64,000 nucleotides of DNA from JALGWN01 sp964598025 (GCA_964598025.1 CAZRAU010000006.1:7920-71919), one strand, 5' to 3'. Shown: positions 1 through 9,086, counted from the first letter of the stretch. Numbers and translations are program-made. The notes: generated from the sequence alone by a model not told the origin.

Positions 1-2
1 TG

Positions 3-29
3 ACGCGCCTCAAGGATCTGAGTGAGTAG
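3..29 (+). CDS. 3' end of a truncated upstream gene (possible)
   Basis: One frame reads T-R-L-K-D-L-S-E and then a TAG stop at 27-29. Only eight codons are inside the window, so neither family nor function can be judged. It is listed because the next gene starts about 200 bases later in the same direction and the tail looks like an ordinary charged C-terminus. It could equally be chance. Confidence 0.25.
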   Translation, partial: TRLKDLSE

Positions 30-230
30 GCCGCGCGGGCCGTCGGTCCTGCATTTCCGTATGGCATGAATGGTGTGGGCCGTGCCTTGGCAGGAAGGGA
101 AAGCCTATGGGTGGGTATGCCCGTTGAAACAACGAAGAAGCATTACACGTCATCTATGTATGGATATCATCCTGGGAAGCAGTTGCCGCCAGGGTCACAG
201 ACCGGAGTAGCTCAACATTCGGAGGGGAAG

Positions 231-2678
231 ATGAAGGCTTTGCCGTTATTGGGTTTGCTGGTTGTCACAGCGGTATCTACCGTCTGCGCCGATTCTGAGA
301 TTCCACGATATCACTCTCATTACGACTACCTCATGTCCTCGCCGGGCAGCATGCGTTACGGACTGTATGGATATGTGAACCCGGCGGTGCTCAAACAGGC
401 TCAGGATTTCGATCTCCTGTTTGCTTGGTCCGGCGCGTCGGACGATTTCGATGACTTCGACCGGTGGGGCCTCTTCACCGCCACACCGATGCCCAGACTG
501 GGGTTTGGCGTGATCCGAAGCGATGGCGGCCCCGGTGCGGTGAACGACTACCGCCTGTCGGTTGCTTTCGGCGGCAAGAAATCGAGTTTCGGTCTTGGTT
601 ACGGTTGGAGTGGAGGCGAAACCGCTGCATACAACCGCGGCAACGTCGTGACGGTCGGCACTCTTTCCCGGCCCTCGCGGTATCTGTCCCTGGGGTTGTC
701 AGGCACGTTTGCGACCTCGGGCAACGCCAAAGAGGGATTGCTTGATGTGGGCATCAGGCCGTTCGGCAGCGAGCTGGTGACCCTGTTCGCGGACTGCGCA
801 CCCCAGGACGCGGATGATCTCGACACCGCACCATGGAGCACGGGCGTTGTTTTGGAGGCTCTTCCGGGTGTAAGGCTTACGGGGAGATACTATGACACCC
901 ATGCGGTGGCCGTGGGGCTTAATCTCAGTCTAGGCCATATGGGCCTGCAGAGTCAGGGGCATTCGGACAAGGACGGCAACCGCAGCTACAACACCTATGG
1001 AATTCGGATCGGCGCCCTGGACCGGAGCGTCCTGAGGTCCCTGACCCAGCGGAACAAGAGGTATCTGAATCTGGATCTCAATGGTCCGGTCAAGTATCAA
1101 CGTTTCAAGATGTTCGACGGTTCAAAAACGCTGATCGGGCTTCTGGCCGCAATAGACGCCGCCCGGGAAGACGAGACCATCGCAGGTATTGCCCTGAACA
1201 CATCCGGCATGCAGGCGGACCCGGAGATGGCCTGGGAGATCAGGCAGGCCCTCAAGGCATTCAGGGCAGCCGGTAAGAAGGTCGTAATCTATGTCGATGG
1301 TGTCGGTATGGGGGAGTACCACTTCGCTTCCGTAGCCGACCGTATCGTGCTGGACCCGATTGCGGACATTTTCCTAACCGGCGCCCGTGGAGGCAGGTTC
1401 TATCTCAAGGGGACGCTGGAGAAACTGGGTATCGGCTTCGATGAATGGCGCTTCTTCAAGTATAAGTCCGCCTATGAGGCTTTCTCGAGGGACAGCATGT
1501 CGGAGGGCGATCGTGAACAGATCCAGGCCATTGTGGATGACTTCTACCAGCTCGCAAAGACCGAAGTCTGTGAGGGCAGGGGTATCTCCCATGCCGAATT
1601 CGATCGGCTGGTGAATGAAGAGATGCTTATTCTGCCCGAGGATGCTGTCGATCTGGGCCTGGCGGATACCCTGGGGAGGTGGGAAGTTGTCAAAGGTGTG
1701 ATCGAGGACCTCGAAGGCGAAAAGAAGGGTATGGTGGGTGTGGGGGCGCTTGCGAAGTATGATCTTCCCGATGATGACTACTGGGGCGAGAGGCCCAAGA
1801 TCGCCGTCATATACGGGCTCGGCGTGTGTGCCATGGATGAAGGCATCAAAGCCCGGAGCCTCCAGAAAGTCTTCGACAAGGTGGCCGGCCGGAGCGACAT
1901 CAAAGCCGTGGTTTTCCGCGTGGACTCCCCCGGCGGCGACGCTCTGGCGAGCGATGTCGTCGCTGAAGCCATGAAACGCTGCAAGGAGAAGAAGCCCCTG
2001 ATCGTTTCCCAGGGCTACGTGGCCGGGAGCGGGGGCTACTGGATATCGATGTATGCGGATACCATCGTGGCATCGCCCGCTACAATAACGGGCTCCATAG
2101 GCGTGATCGGCGGTTGGTTCTATAATGAAGGCTTGAAGGAGAAGCTGGGGATGGCAACCGATATCGTCAAGGTAGGCGACCATGCGGATCTCGGCTACGG
2201 CATCCCGCTACCCTTTGTCGGGCGTCTGCCTGACAGGAATCTTACGCCGGACGAACGGTCCAAGTTCGAGCACAACATCAAACATTACTACGACGCCTTT
2301 GTGGAGAAGGTCGCCTCGGGTCGTGACATGGCTGCCGAGGATGTATACAAGATTGCTCAGGGAAGAGTATGGTCGGGGACCGATGGTCTGGAGATCGGGT
2401 TGGTCGATGTGCTCGGGGGCCTCGAGACAGCGATCATGATAGCCAAGGATAGGGCCGGGATCTCACCCGGTGAGGATGTGGATATCGTGGAGCTTCCGGA
2501 AGCGCCGCTCTTTAATCCGCAGATGTTCGCACCCACGCTCTTCGGTGTGGAACAACCCAGGAATGAGATACTGGAGCATCTCCGGTTCCGCATGGAGCAC
2601 AACGGTGAAGTGATGCCGCTGCTTCCGGTGGATGCCATGGGCCCGTATCTCGAAGTCGGTCCCAGGAGCTTCGACTGA
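231..2678 (+). CDS. sppA: SppA-type signal peptide peptidase (S49) with an N-terminal beta-rich domain
   Basis: An 815-residue envelope serine protease of the SppA/S49 family, which degrades leftover signal peptides. I chose ATG 231 because GGAGGGG lies just upstream and it opens a typical signal peptide ending near ...STVCA (about residue 19); a longer frame from 66 lacks both. Residues about 20-290 are rich in alternating Gly/aromatic strands and resemble an outer-membrane beta-barrel. Two tandem S49 domains follow. The Ser/Lys dyad is visible: Lys412 in KYKSAYE, matching E. coli Lys209, and Ser600 in VAGSGGYW, matching E. coli Ser409. The extra N-terminal domain makes it longer than the classical protein of about 600 residues. 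The protease call is firm; the barrel reading is inference from composition. Confidence 0.92.
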   Translation: MKALPLLGLLVVTAVSTVCADSEIPRYHSHYDYLMSSPGSMRYGLYGYVNPAVLKQAQDFDLLFAWSGASDDFDDFDRWGLFTATPMPRLGFGVIRSDGGPGAVNDYRLSVAFGGKKSSFGLGYGWSGGETAAYNRGNVVTVGTLSRPSRYLSLGLSGTFATSGNAKEGLLDVGIRPFGSELVTLFADCAPQDADDLDTAPWSTGVVLEALPGVRLTGRYYDTHAVAVGLNLSLGHMGLQSQGHSDKDGNRSYNTYGIRIGALDRSVLRSLTQRNKRYLNLDLNGPVKYQRFKMFDGSKTLIGLLAAIDAAREDETIAGIALNTSGMQADPEMAWEIRQALKAFRAAGKKVVIYVDGVGMGEYHFASVADRIVLDPIADIFLTGARGGRFYLKGTLEKLGIGFDEWRFFKYKSAYEAFSRDSMSEGDREQIQAIVDDFYQLAKTEVCEGRGISHAEFDRLVNEEMLILPEDAVDLGLADTLGRWEVVKGVIEDLEGEKKGMVGVGALAKYDLPDDDYWGERPKIAVIYGLGVCAMDEGIKARSLQKVFDKVAGRSDIKAVVFRVDSPGGDALASDVVAEAMKRCKEKKPLIVSQGYVAGSGGYWISMYADTIVASPATITGSIGVIGGWFYNEGLKEKLGMATDIVKVGDHADLGYGIPLPFVGRLPDRNLTPDERSKFEHNIKHYYDAFVEKVASGRDMAAEDVYKIAQGRVWSGTDGLEIGLVDVLGGLETAIMIAKDRAGISPGEDVDIVELPEAPLFNPQMFAPTLFGVEQPRNEILEHLRFRMEHNGEVMPLLPVDAMGPYLEVGPRSFD

Positions 2679-2707
2679 ACGAACCGGAGCTAGGGTTTCT
2701 AGATGGC

Positions 2708-2737
2708 GCTACGTCGGGCATGGAATCCCGACGCTAC
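2708..2737 (-). repeat. Dispersed palindromic repeat, copy 1
   Basis: Read on the minus strand this is GTAGCGTCGGG, a short centre containing TTCCATG, then CCCGACG. The inner arms CGTCGGG/CCCGACG are complementary. It lies about 30 bases after the sppA stop. Related copies are at 13473, 34543, 38241 and 51648, all intergenic. Confidence 0.6.
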
Positions 2738-2764
2738 TTCTCTAACCGGCCCGGGAGGATAGAA

Positions 2765-2790
2765 AAAGGGGTGTCGTCAGACACCCCTTT
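2765..2790. terminator. Bidirectional intrinsic terminator
   Basis: Perfect 11-bp stem AAAGGGGTGTC / GACACCCCTTT with a GTCA loop. A-rich sequence on the left and T-rich on the right give a U-tract in either direction. It lies between the convergent sppA and the secreted-protein gene at 2807, so it can end both transcripts. Confidence 0.85.
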
Positions 2791-2806
2791 CTTAATGCCC
2801 TAACTA

Positions 2807-3661
2807 CTACTCGTACATCGACTTGATGTTGCCCCAGGTGCTGGGCTGAGTCGCGGTAGGACCACCACAAATCAGGTAGATCCTCCACGCCAACTCGATA
2901 CCACCAAACTGGCTGCCATCCGGAGTCGTGTCACGGCCGTCCGTGAACATAAGCGGCGGCCAGTACTCGAATGCATAGGTCCCGATGAAACCACCATGGA
3001 CCTTAGGCTCCGGTCCGCCACACCAGCCTCTGGGATAGAGAGCCGGCAGACAGCCATAGTCGTGCATGATACAACCGGTCTCGAGCCCGGTCGAAATGTT
3101 GTCCATACCCCATGCGGGATAAGTACCGTTCGGACCCGTGTGTGTGGCTGTTACGACGATCGACATATTGTTCGGACTGTAGCAGTCGGTCAGACACAGC
3201 GGGGGATCTACAAGGAAGTAGTTCCACGCATAGCCTGTCTCCAGAGGACCGCTGTTCCAGAGATGCGTCATCGGGGCAGCCGTACCGCAGCATTCCTCAC
3301 CGGCACAGTACACGTCGAACTCGATCGTGAACAGGCCCGGATAAACCGTTCCGTAACCCGCGAAATCGAGGATACGGAGCTGCTCGAGCTCATGGCAGAT
3401 CGCCGGATCGCAAGGAGCAGCGCCAGCGGTTCCCTCATCGCCGATGTTGAAGCACATGCCGATGATATCCCCGGGTGTCCAGCCAGTGTATGACCAGAAC
3501 CAGGAATAGGTCGGGCAGGGAATGTAGTAGTAGTAGTTGAGCGTGCAATCATAAAGCGGCTCGGTGCCAAAGTCTTCCTTCATCTGGTAAGCCTTCTTCT
3601 CGAGGGCGAACGCAGATGTGGCAAGCACCAGCACCAACGCGAGTACTATACAAAGCCTCAT
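2807..3661 (-). CDS. Secreted protein of unknown function with C-terminal TWGNIKS tag
   Basis: A 284-residue exported protein that I do not recognise. The start at 3661 is set by AGGAGG about 8 bases upstream and by the signal peptide that follows (MRLCIVLALVLVLATSAFA). The mature part is rich in Tyr, Trp, Gly and paired Cys, suggesting a disulfide-stabilised beta fold outside the cytoplasm. It ends STWGNIKSMYE, nearly the same as the tail of the unrelated lamin-tail protein at 15581-16987. Expression should be strong: a near-consensus promoter (TTGACT, 18 bp, TATAAT) lies upstream, and there is a leader of about 145 nt holding a hairpin and a second Shine-Dalgarno-like motif. Export is certain from sequence; role unknown. 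Confidence 0.85.
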   Translation of the reverse strand: MRLCIVLALVLVLATSAFALEKKAYQMKEDFGTEPLYDCTLNYYYYIPCPTYSWFWSYTGWTPGDIIGMCFNIGDEGTAGAAPCDPAICHELEQLRILDFAGYGTVYPGLFTIEFDVYCAGEECCGTAAPMTHLWNSGPLETGYAWNYFLVDPPLCLTDCYSPNNMSIVVTATHTGPNGTYPAWGMDNISTGLETGCIMHDYGCLPALYPRGWCGGPEPKVHGGFIGTYAFEYWPPLMFTDGRDTTPDGSQFGGIELAWRIYLICGGPTATQPSTWGNIKSMYE

Positions 3662-3746
3662 CAGAAAACCTCCTGTTTTTCGGGAGACCCTGGTCACGCA
3701 ACAAAGTGGTCTCCTGAAGGTCGCAACTAGAAATTCCTCCCTGACT

Positions 3747-3775
3747 TCACCTCCCTTCGAGCGAACTATCGCTCG
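3747..3775 (-). promoter_or_regulatory. Leader hairpin followed by an unused Shine-Dalgarno motif
   Basis: In the leader of the gene starting at 3661, the minus strand carries a perfect 7-bp hairpin (CGAGCGA / TCGCTCG, loop 4, 3758-3775) followed directly by AAGGGAGGTGA. No sizeable reading frame starts after this motif, and the true start has its own AGGAGG about 85 bases downstream. It may be a regulatory or decoy ribosome site, or an RNA-stability element. Confidence 0.5.
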
Positions 3776-3813
3776 CCAAAGCTAGACCATTGGAGCTTCC
3801 CTCGACGAAACGC

Positions 3814-3843
3814 ATTATATCATAGTGTAATTCCCGCAGTCAA
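3814..3843 (-). promoter_or_regulatory. Sigma-70-type promoter for the secreted protein at 2807-3661
   Basis: On the minus strand: TTGACT (3838-3843), 18-bp spacer, TATAAT (3814-3819). One mismatch in twelve from the consensus hexamers. Predicted transcript start near 3806, giving a leader of about 145 nt. Confidence 0.8.
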
Positions 3844-4259
3844 GCATTAATTTGAGTGTAAGACGACTATATCTCAACATATATGCCATATCCTCCGCCT
3901 ATTACACACAACGTATTGGTGGCGCGGCATCACTATTTCATTGGCGGATAATGAGATATCGGCGCGCAATATAGGCAGGACCGGATTCCGACATGTAGTG
4001 TCGGCCGCCCTTTCGATCTGGATTGGCCAAAGCCTATCCGGCTGTCTGTCGCTTGCGGGTTCTTGCAGTCTGCATGCGGCCCTTCGGACCAGGAGGGTCG
4101 GAATCGCCCCATGGAACCACTCATTCCTGTTGATCAAGCCGCGGTGCGAGTATAGACTGATGGCGTCAGGCCATAAGGACGGTCAGGTGAAATCGTTGAT
4201 AGCGGGCTTCGGTTGTGTCGCCGCGACTCTTCAAGATCGAATTCCGGAAAGGAGTGGCC
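3844..4259. other. Gene-free stretch upstream of the S9 peptidase
   Basis: About 415 bases with only short overlapping frames on both strands that lack ribosome sites and family resemblance. A weak TTGATC (15-bp spacing) TATAGA near 4132-4158 is the only promoter-like pair I see ahead of the peptidase. No tRNA, repeat or convincing hairpin is visible. Confidence 0.5.
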
Positions 4260-6323
4260 ATGCCCGGACGGAACGCACGGAGAATGAGAGCCGAGGATCT
4301 ATATGGGTTGAAGCTGGTAAGCGGGTGCGAATTATCGCCCGATGGACGCCACGTTGTGTACAGCCTTCAGCGCGTAGCCAAGCAAAGCGAGAAGAAGTAC
4401 TCGAATCTCTGGGTGGTACCTGTTTCCAATGGGGCCCCAAGGCAGTTCACCTTCGGGGATCAGGCTGATAGCGAGCCCAAGTGGTCTCCGGACGGCGGGC
4501 GAATCGCTTTTCTGTCGAACAGGGAAGACGAGAAACAGGCCCAGATCCATATCATACCTTTTAACGGTGGTGAAGCCAGGCGTGTAACGGATTTCAAGGG
4601 TACGATCGGGGCATTCGCATGGTCTCCGGACGGCAAGCGGTTCGTGTGCCAGATTCGCAAGCAAGATGCAGATGAGATAGAGCGAGGGCGAGACGAGCGG
4701 AAGAAGAAGCTCGGCGTGGTGGCCCGGCACATAGAACGCGTGTTCTACAAGGAGGACGGCGTCGGTTTCCTCCCCAAGGAGCGATGGCACCTTTGGACGG
4801 TGGAGGCGGGAAGCGGCAGGCGCAAGCAGCTTACCGACGGCGAGATCCACGATGAGATCGAACCCGCCTGGTCGCCCGACGGCAAAGGCATAGTCTTTGT
4901 CTCCAACCGGACCGAGGCACCCGATCTCGATCCCGATGCCATGGATCTTTTCATGATTCCGGCCGGCGGAGGGAAAGCGCGCAAGATCCCGACACCTGTC
5001 GGCCCGAAAGGGACACCCGTCTTCTCACCCGATGGCAGATCGATAGCCTATTTCGGAATCGAAGGCAGGGGCAAGTGGTGGAGAAACTCCAGCCTGTGGC
5101 TTGTGAACGTGGCCGGGAAATCAAAGGCCAGGAACCTCACGGCGAAATTCGACATCAACTGCACAAGCTGGACCATCAACGATCTGCCCGGCAGTCCTGC
5201 AATGAAGCCGCCGGTCTTCGCCAAGGATGGTGCCCGGATCTATTTCCAGGTTGCCCGCCACGGCAACACGCATCTCTATTCGATCGCACCTTCAGGGGAC
5301 AGGCGGAGTCTTGAAACAGTGATAGGAGACAAGGGGGTCGTAGGGGCCTACTCCTTCGACCGCGTGCGAGGAGACCTTGCCTATTTCCATGCCGACATGG
5401 CCTATCCTGGTGACATCTGGTTTCGGAATGCGGCCGGCGGGAGCCCGAAGCGACTCACCCATGTGAACCACCGAGTGCTTGGGAGTGTAGATCTTGGTGC
5501 GATCGAGGAGATCTGGATCAAGGGGCCTGCGGGTAACAGGATTCAGGGCTGGATCCTTAAGCCCCCCGGCTTCAGGCGGACGCGCAAGTATCCGTCCATA
5601 CTGGAAATCCATGGGGGGCCTCGGGTCCAGTATGGGAATTTCTTCATGCATGAGTTCTACTACCTGGCGGCGCAGGGATACGTGATTCACTTCTGCAACC
5701 CGCGGGGGGGGCAGGGATACGGCGAAGCGCACTCGAAGGCCATCTGGAATGCCTGGGGCACGGCCGATTATGCCGATCTCATGGCCTGGACCGACTACAT
5801 CAAACGCAGACCTTACATAGATGGACGGAGAATGGGGGTAACCGGAGGAAGCTACGGCGGATATATGACCAACTGGATCATAGGACATACCGACCGCTTC
5901 AAGGCGGCCGTCACCCAGCGGAGCGTGAGCAATTATATCAGTATGTGGGGATCGAGCGACTTCAACTGGGCGTTCCAAATGGAGCTTGGAGGCAAGCCGC
6001 CCTGGGATGGTTTCGCCGACTACTGGCGCCAGTCTCCAATGAAATATATGGGGAGGGCCGTGACCCCGACCCTGGTGATCCACAGCGAACAGGATCTCCG
6101 GTGTGCCATAGAGCAAGGCGAGCAGGTATTCGTGGCGCTCAAGCGGCTGGGTGTGGACACTGAGATGGTGCGTTTTCCGGATGAGCCTCACGGGCTTTCG
6201 CGGGGAGGCCGGACCGACCGGAGGGTGGAGAGACTCCGCCACATCCTGGGTTGGTTCGACCGGTATCTCAAGGAAGGCCGGGAAGGCCGATCCTCCGGAA
6301 AGCGACGGGAAAGCCGAAAATAG
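4260..6323 (+). CDS. S9 family prolyl oligopeptidase / acylaminoacyl-peptidase-like serine peptidase
   Basis: 687 residues. The N-terminal two-thirds is a beta-propeller with repeated WSPDG / FSPDGR motifs (TolB/WD40-like), which gates access of short peptides. The C-terminal alpha/beta-hydrolase carries the triad: Ser531 in GGSYGGY, Asp612 in HSEQDLR and His644 in DEPHGLS. The family hydrolyses dipeptides or acyl-amino acids from short peptides. No signal peptide is visible, so it is probably cytoplasmic. The ATG at 4260 is preceded by GGAAAGGAG at a good distance; an in-frame GTG/ATG option 45 bases upstream is less likely. It ends 27 bases before the DHOD-like gene and probably shares its transcript. 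Confidence 0.93.
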   Translation: MPGRNARRMRAEDLYGLKLVSGCELSPDGRHVVYSLQRVAKQSEKKYSNLWVVPVSNGAPRQFTFGDQADSEPKWSPDGGRIAFLSNREDEKQAQIHIIPFNGGEARRVTDFKGTIGAFAWSPDGKRFVCQIRKQDADEIERGRDERKKKLGVVARHIERVFYKEDGVGFLPKERWHLWTVEAGSGRRKQLTDGEIHDEIEPAWSPDGKGIVFVSNRTEAPDLDPDAMDLFMIPAGGGKARKIPTPVGPKGTPVFSPDGRSIAYFGIEGRGKWWRNSSLWLVNVAGKSKARNLTAKFDINCTSWTINDLPGSPAMKPPVFAKDGARIYFQVARHGNTHLYSIAPSGDRRSLETVIGDKGVVGAYSFDRVRGDLAYFHADMAYPGDIWFRNAAGGSPKRLTHVNHRVLGSVDLGAIEEIWIKGPAGNRIQGWILKPPGFRRTRKYPSILEIHGGPRVQYGNFFMHEFYYLAAQGYVIHFCNPRGGQGYGEAHSKAIWNAWGTADYADLMAWTDYIKRRPYIDGRRMGVTGGSYGGYMTNWIIGHTDRFKAAVTQRSVSNYISMWGSSDFNWAFQMELGGKPPWDGFADYWRQSPMKYMGRAVTPTLVIHSEQDLRCAIEQGEQVFVALKRLGVDTEMVRFPDEPHGLSRGGRTDRRVERLRHILGWFDRYLKEGREGRSSGKRRESRK

Positions 6324-6350
6324 GAGAGCATAACCGGAAGAGGTGGACAA

Positions 6351-7334
6351 ATGGCTGATCTTTCAACCGAATACATGGGGCTTCCACTGCGCAATCCCCT
6401 GATCGTTGCCAGCTCTGGCCTTACCAAGTCGGCTGACGGCGTCCGGAAATGCGCAGACGCCGGCGCCGGGGCGGTCGTGCTCAAGTCGCTCTTCGAAGAG
6501 CAGGTCGCGGTCAAGGCCAAAGACATGGAAGAGCACCTGTGGCTATACGGTCACACCGAGGCCTTCGAGTACGTCAGCAAGATGGCCATGCCCCTTGGTC
6601 CTCGGGACTATCTCAGGCTCATTGAAGAGGCAAAGGCCGGGGTCTCCGTTCCTGTCATAGCGAGTCTCAATTGCATAACCCCTCGATGGTGGGTGGATTT
6701 CGCAAGCCAGATTGAAGCGGCCGGAGCCGATGGTCTCGAGCTTAATATCTCGGTGATGCCAAGCGACCCGGCCCGCACGAGCGAAGAGATAGAGAACATC
6801 TATGTTGATATCGTGGAATCTCTCAGGGGCCGTGTCCGGATCCCGATCGCCGTCAAGATGGGGCCCTATTTCACCTCCGTTGCCCGGATGGCTGCGGAGG
6901 TGTCGAGGTGCGGGGTCTCCGCGCTGGTGTTTTTCAACCGCTTCTATCAGGTCGACATAGACATCGAGAAGGTCGACATGGCACCCGGGATTCACCTCAG
7001 CTCGCCCGGTGAGATAAGTCTCCCTCTCCGTTGGATTGCCCTTCTGGCCGGGAGCCTGGAGTGCGATCTGGCCGCATCAACCGGGGTGCACGACGGTGCG
7101 GGGTTTGTCAAGCAGCTGCTTGCCGGCGCCACGGCGGTGCAGGTATGCTCGGCGCTCTATGACAAGGGAATCGAACATATCGGTACCATGCTCGGGGACG
7201 TCGAGGCCTGGATGCAAGGGCACGGCTTCGAGAAGGTCGGGGATTTCAGGGGCAAGCTCAGCCGGCAGGCGACAGAGCGTCCGGAGCTCTATGAAAGACT
7301 GCAATACATAAAGCTCTTTGTAGGCATCGAATAG
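6351..7334 (+). CDS. Dihydroorotate dehydrogenase-like FMN protein
   Basis: 327-residue TIM-barrel flavoprotein of the 'dihydroorotate dehydrogenase-like' group. The N-terminus STEYMGLPLRNPLIVASSGL is typical of PyrD-type barrels, and the C-terminal TGVHDGAGFVKQLLAGATAVQ matches the phosphate-binding end of the FMN site. The usual active-site stretch NxSCPN is replaced by NISVMPSD, so the Cys/Ser base of true PyrD is absent and pyrimidine synthesis should not be assumed. The start ATG has GGAAGAGG upstream. It follows the S9 peptidase closely. Which substrate it oxidises or reduces is unknown. Confidence 0.85.
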   Translation: MADLSTEYMGLPLRNPLIVASSGLTKSADGVRKCADAGAGAVVLKSLFEEQVAVKAKDMEEHLWLYGHTEAFEYVSKMAMPLGPRDYLRLIEEAKAGVSVPVIASLNCITPRWWVDFASQIEAAGADGLELNISVMPSDPARTSEEIENIYVDIVESLRGRVRIPIAVKMGPYFTSVARMAAEVSRCGVSALVFFNRFYQVDIDIEKVDMAPGIHLSSPGEISLPLRWIALLAGSLECDLAASTGVHDGAGFVKQLLAGATAVQVCSALYDKGIEHIGTMLGDVEAWMQGHGFEKVGDFRGKLSRQATERPELYERLQYIKLFVGIE

Positions 7335-7492
7335 GGTCCGCCCCTCCAGTGGCCGACGGGTTCTGCCGCGCTCGCCGTCCGCTCGCCGTTCAGGCTCACA
7401 TTCGCCGCAAAGCCACTCTTTTGGTTTAAGTCAGGCTCCCGCCGGGCCGTTCACATGGGGAGAGGGTGTGATTCCAAGAGAAGGGGGAACAA

Positions 7493-8047
7493 ATGGTATT
7501 TCTAATAGTGGTCGGCATCGTGGCGGCGCTCTTCGTAGGCGTCTATAACAGTCTGATTCGCAAGAAGAACCAGGTCAAGAACATCTTCGCAACAGTGGAT
7601 GCCATCCTCAAGAAACGGTACGATCTCATACCCAATCTTGTGGCTACCGCCCAGAAGTACATGGAGCACGAACAGCATGTTCTGACCGAGGTGACCAGGC
7701 TCAGAGCGAAGGCGCTCTCCGGTGATGCATCCGATGACGAGAAGATAGAGATAGACAGCCAGATGTCCAAGGCCATCCGGGGTATTCTGGTTGCGGTGGA
7801 GAACTACCCGGGCCTGAGGGCGAATGAGAATTTCATGCACATTCAGGCCACGCTCACCGAGGTCGAGGAGCAGATCTCGGCCGCTAGGCGGGCATACAAT
7901 GCTACGGTCACCGATTACAATAATGCGGTTGAGATGTTTCCCACCAGCATAGTGGCGAAGCTCTTCGACTTTAACTGCAGGCACCTGTTCGAGATCGAGG
8001 TGGCGGAAAGAGAGACTGCGGACGTTCACGCGCTTTTCCAGAGGTAG
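7493..8047 (+). CDS. lemA: LemA family membrane protein
   Basis: 184 residues. One N-terminal transmembrane helix (about 1-20, VFLIVVGIVAALFVGVYNSLI) is followed by a long helical domain with the family landmarks VDAILKKRYDLIPNLV and YNATVTDYNNAVEMFP. LemA proteins have an outside N-terminus and a cytoplasmic helical bundle; their biochemical role is unclear. It is 21 bases upstream of a DUF3137 gene, a pairing seen widely, which suggests a shared membrane complex. A purine-rich AAGAGAAGGGGG ribosome site precedes the ATG. Confidence 0.93.
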   Translation: MVFLIVVGIVAALFVGVYNSLIRKKNQVKNIFATVDAILKKRYDLIPNLVATAQKYMEHEQHVLTEVTRLRAKALSGDASDDEKIEIDSQMSKAIRGILVAVENYPGLRANENFMHIQATLTEVEEQISAARRAYNATVTDYNNAVEMFPTSIVAKLFDFNCRHLFEIEVAERETADVHALFQR

Positions 8048-8068
8048 AACGTTACGCCGGATCGAGCC

Positions 8069-9064
8069 ATGATAAGCAGGACCGCCTCGGATTTCGCCCA
8101 TTTCTTCGTCACCGATCTCGTCAAGGAGCTCAAGCGGCTCGAGGTCAGGCGAAGGACCATTCTTGGTAGGGTGAAGATACTGATCGCGGTCACAGCCGGC
8201 GTTGTCGGGGTAAGTGTCGCGGTCGTTGTCGCATTCGGGCTCGGCATGACCCCCGTCTTCGTGACCGGTGTGATTTGCATCGGCGGGGCATCGGCGCTGT
8301 ATAAGTATCTCATTTCGGATTATGTTCGTGACTTCAAGACAAGCGTCATAGGAAGAATCGTGCGGTTCATAGATCCGGATCTGGTCTATTGCGCCGAAGG
8401 GCATATCTCGCCGGTTGAGTTCAATTCCGGCAGGATATTCACGCAACGGCCCGACCGGATGCGCGGGGACGATCTGGTCCAGGGTAAGATAGGGCACACC
8501 AATATCAGGTTCTCGGAGGTTCACGCCGAGCGCAGGACCCAGAGCACCGACGGCCAAGGACACCGGCGTGAACGCTACAGCACGATCTTCAAAGGTCTAT
8601 TCTTCAAAGCCGATTTCAACAAGAAGTTCTATGGGAGGACAGTCGTGCTTCCCGATAGCGCCGAGCGGCTTTTCGGCAGCGTGGGCTCTTTCCTCCAGTC
8701 GGTCAACAGGTCGCGCGGCGAGGTCATACGGATGGACAATCCGGAGTTTGAGAGATACTTCGTGGTCTATGGTGACGACCAAATAGAATCCAGATATGTT
8801 CTGTCCACCAGCCTGATGCAGCGAATCTTGGATTTCAGGCAGAAGACCGGCAGGCGGGTCTATATGTCTTTTGTGGACTCTGATGTCTTCGTGGCAATCC
8901 CCTATAAGAGGCCGCTCTTCGAACCAAGCATCTTCTCCAAACTTACGAGCTTCAAGGGAGCACACGAGCACTTCGAAGATCTCGCTCTCGCCCTGGGAAT
9001 CGTGGACGACCTCAACCTCAATACAAGAATCTGGGTTGGGGTGGGGTCAGATCTTGAAAATTGA
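8069..9064 (+). CDS. DUF3137 membrane protein, LemA partner
   Basis: 331 residues with two adjacent transmembrane helices near residues 35-75 and a large soluble C-terminal region containing HTNIRFSEVHAE, FKGLFFKADFNKKF and YVAIPYKRPLFEPS-like landmarks of DUF3137. Function unknown; the family usually sits next to LemA, as here. The 3' end is odd: the last codons (VGSDLEN) and the stop fall inside a 42-bp palindrome at 9045-9086, so the native C-terminus may have been replaced by insertion of that element. Confidence 0.85.
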   Translation: MISRTASDFAHFFVTDLVKELKRLEVRRRTILGRVKILIAVTAGVVGVSVAVVVAFGLGMTPVFVTGVICIGGASALYKYLISDYVRDFKTSVIGRIVRFIDPDLVYCAEGHISPVEFNSGRIFTQRPDRMRGDDLVQGKIGHTNIRFSEVHAERRTQSTDGQGHRRERYSTIFKGLFFKADFNKKFYGRTVVLPDSAERLFGSVGSFLQSVNRSRGEVIRMDNPEFERYFVVYGDDQIESRYVLSTSLMQRILDFRQKTGRRVYMSFVDSDVFVAIPYKRPLFEPSIFSKLTSFKGAHEHFEDLALALGIVDDLNLNTRIWVGVGSDLEN

Positions 9065-9086
9065 ATTCGATTCTCAAGATCTGACC
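9045..9086. repeat. REP-like palindrome overlapping a gene end
   Basis: GGTCAGATCTTGA and TCAAGATCTGACC form perfect 13-bp arms around a near-palindromic 16-base core centred on GAATTC. This form resembles REP palindromes mobilised by REP-associated tyrosine transposases; no such transposase is in the window. A related, less perfect element with ATCTTGAAACTTGAAT lies at 54786-54864. Confidence 0.7.

Noticed and set aside
1374..2183. Open frame of 269 codons opposite sppA
   Set aside because: Antisense shadow of the S49 domains; no ribosome site, no family pattern.
5292..6350. Open frame of 352 codons opposite the S9 peptidase
   Set aside because: Fully antisense to the catalytic domain with all its conserved motifs; composition Pro/His/Arg-rich as in shadow frames.
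7502..8563. Open frame of 353 codons opposite lemA and DUF3137
   Set aside because: Spans two real genes on the other strand and has no recognisable motif.
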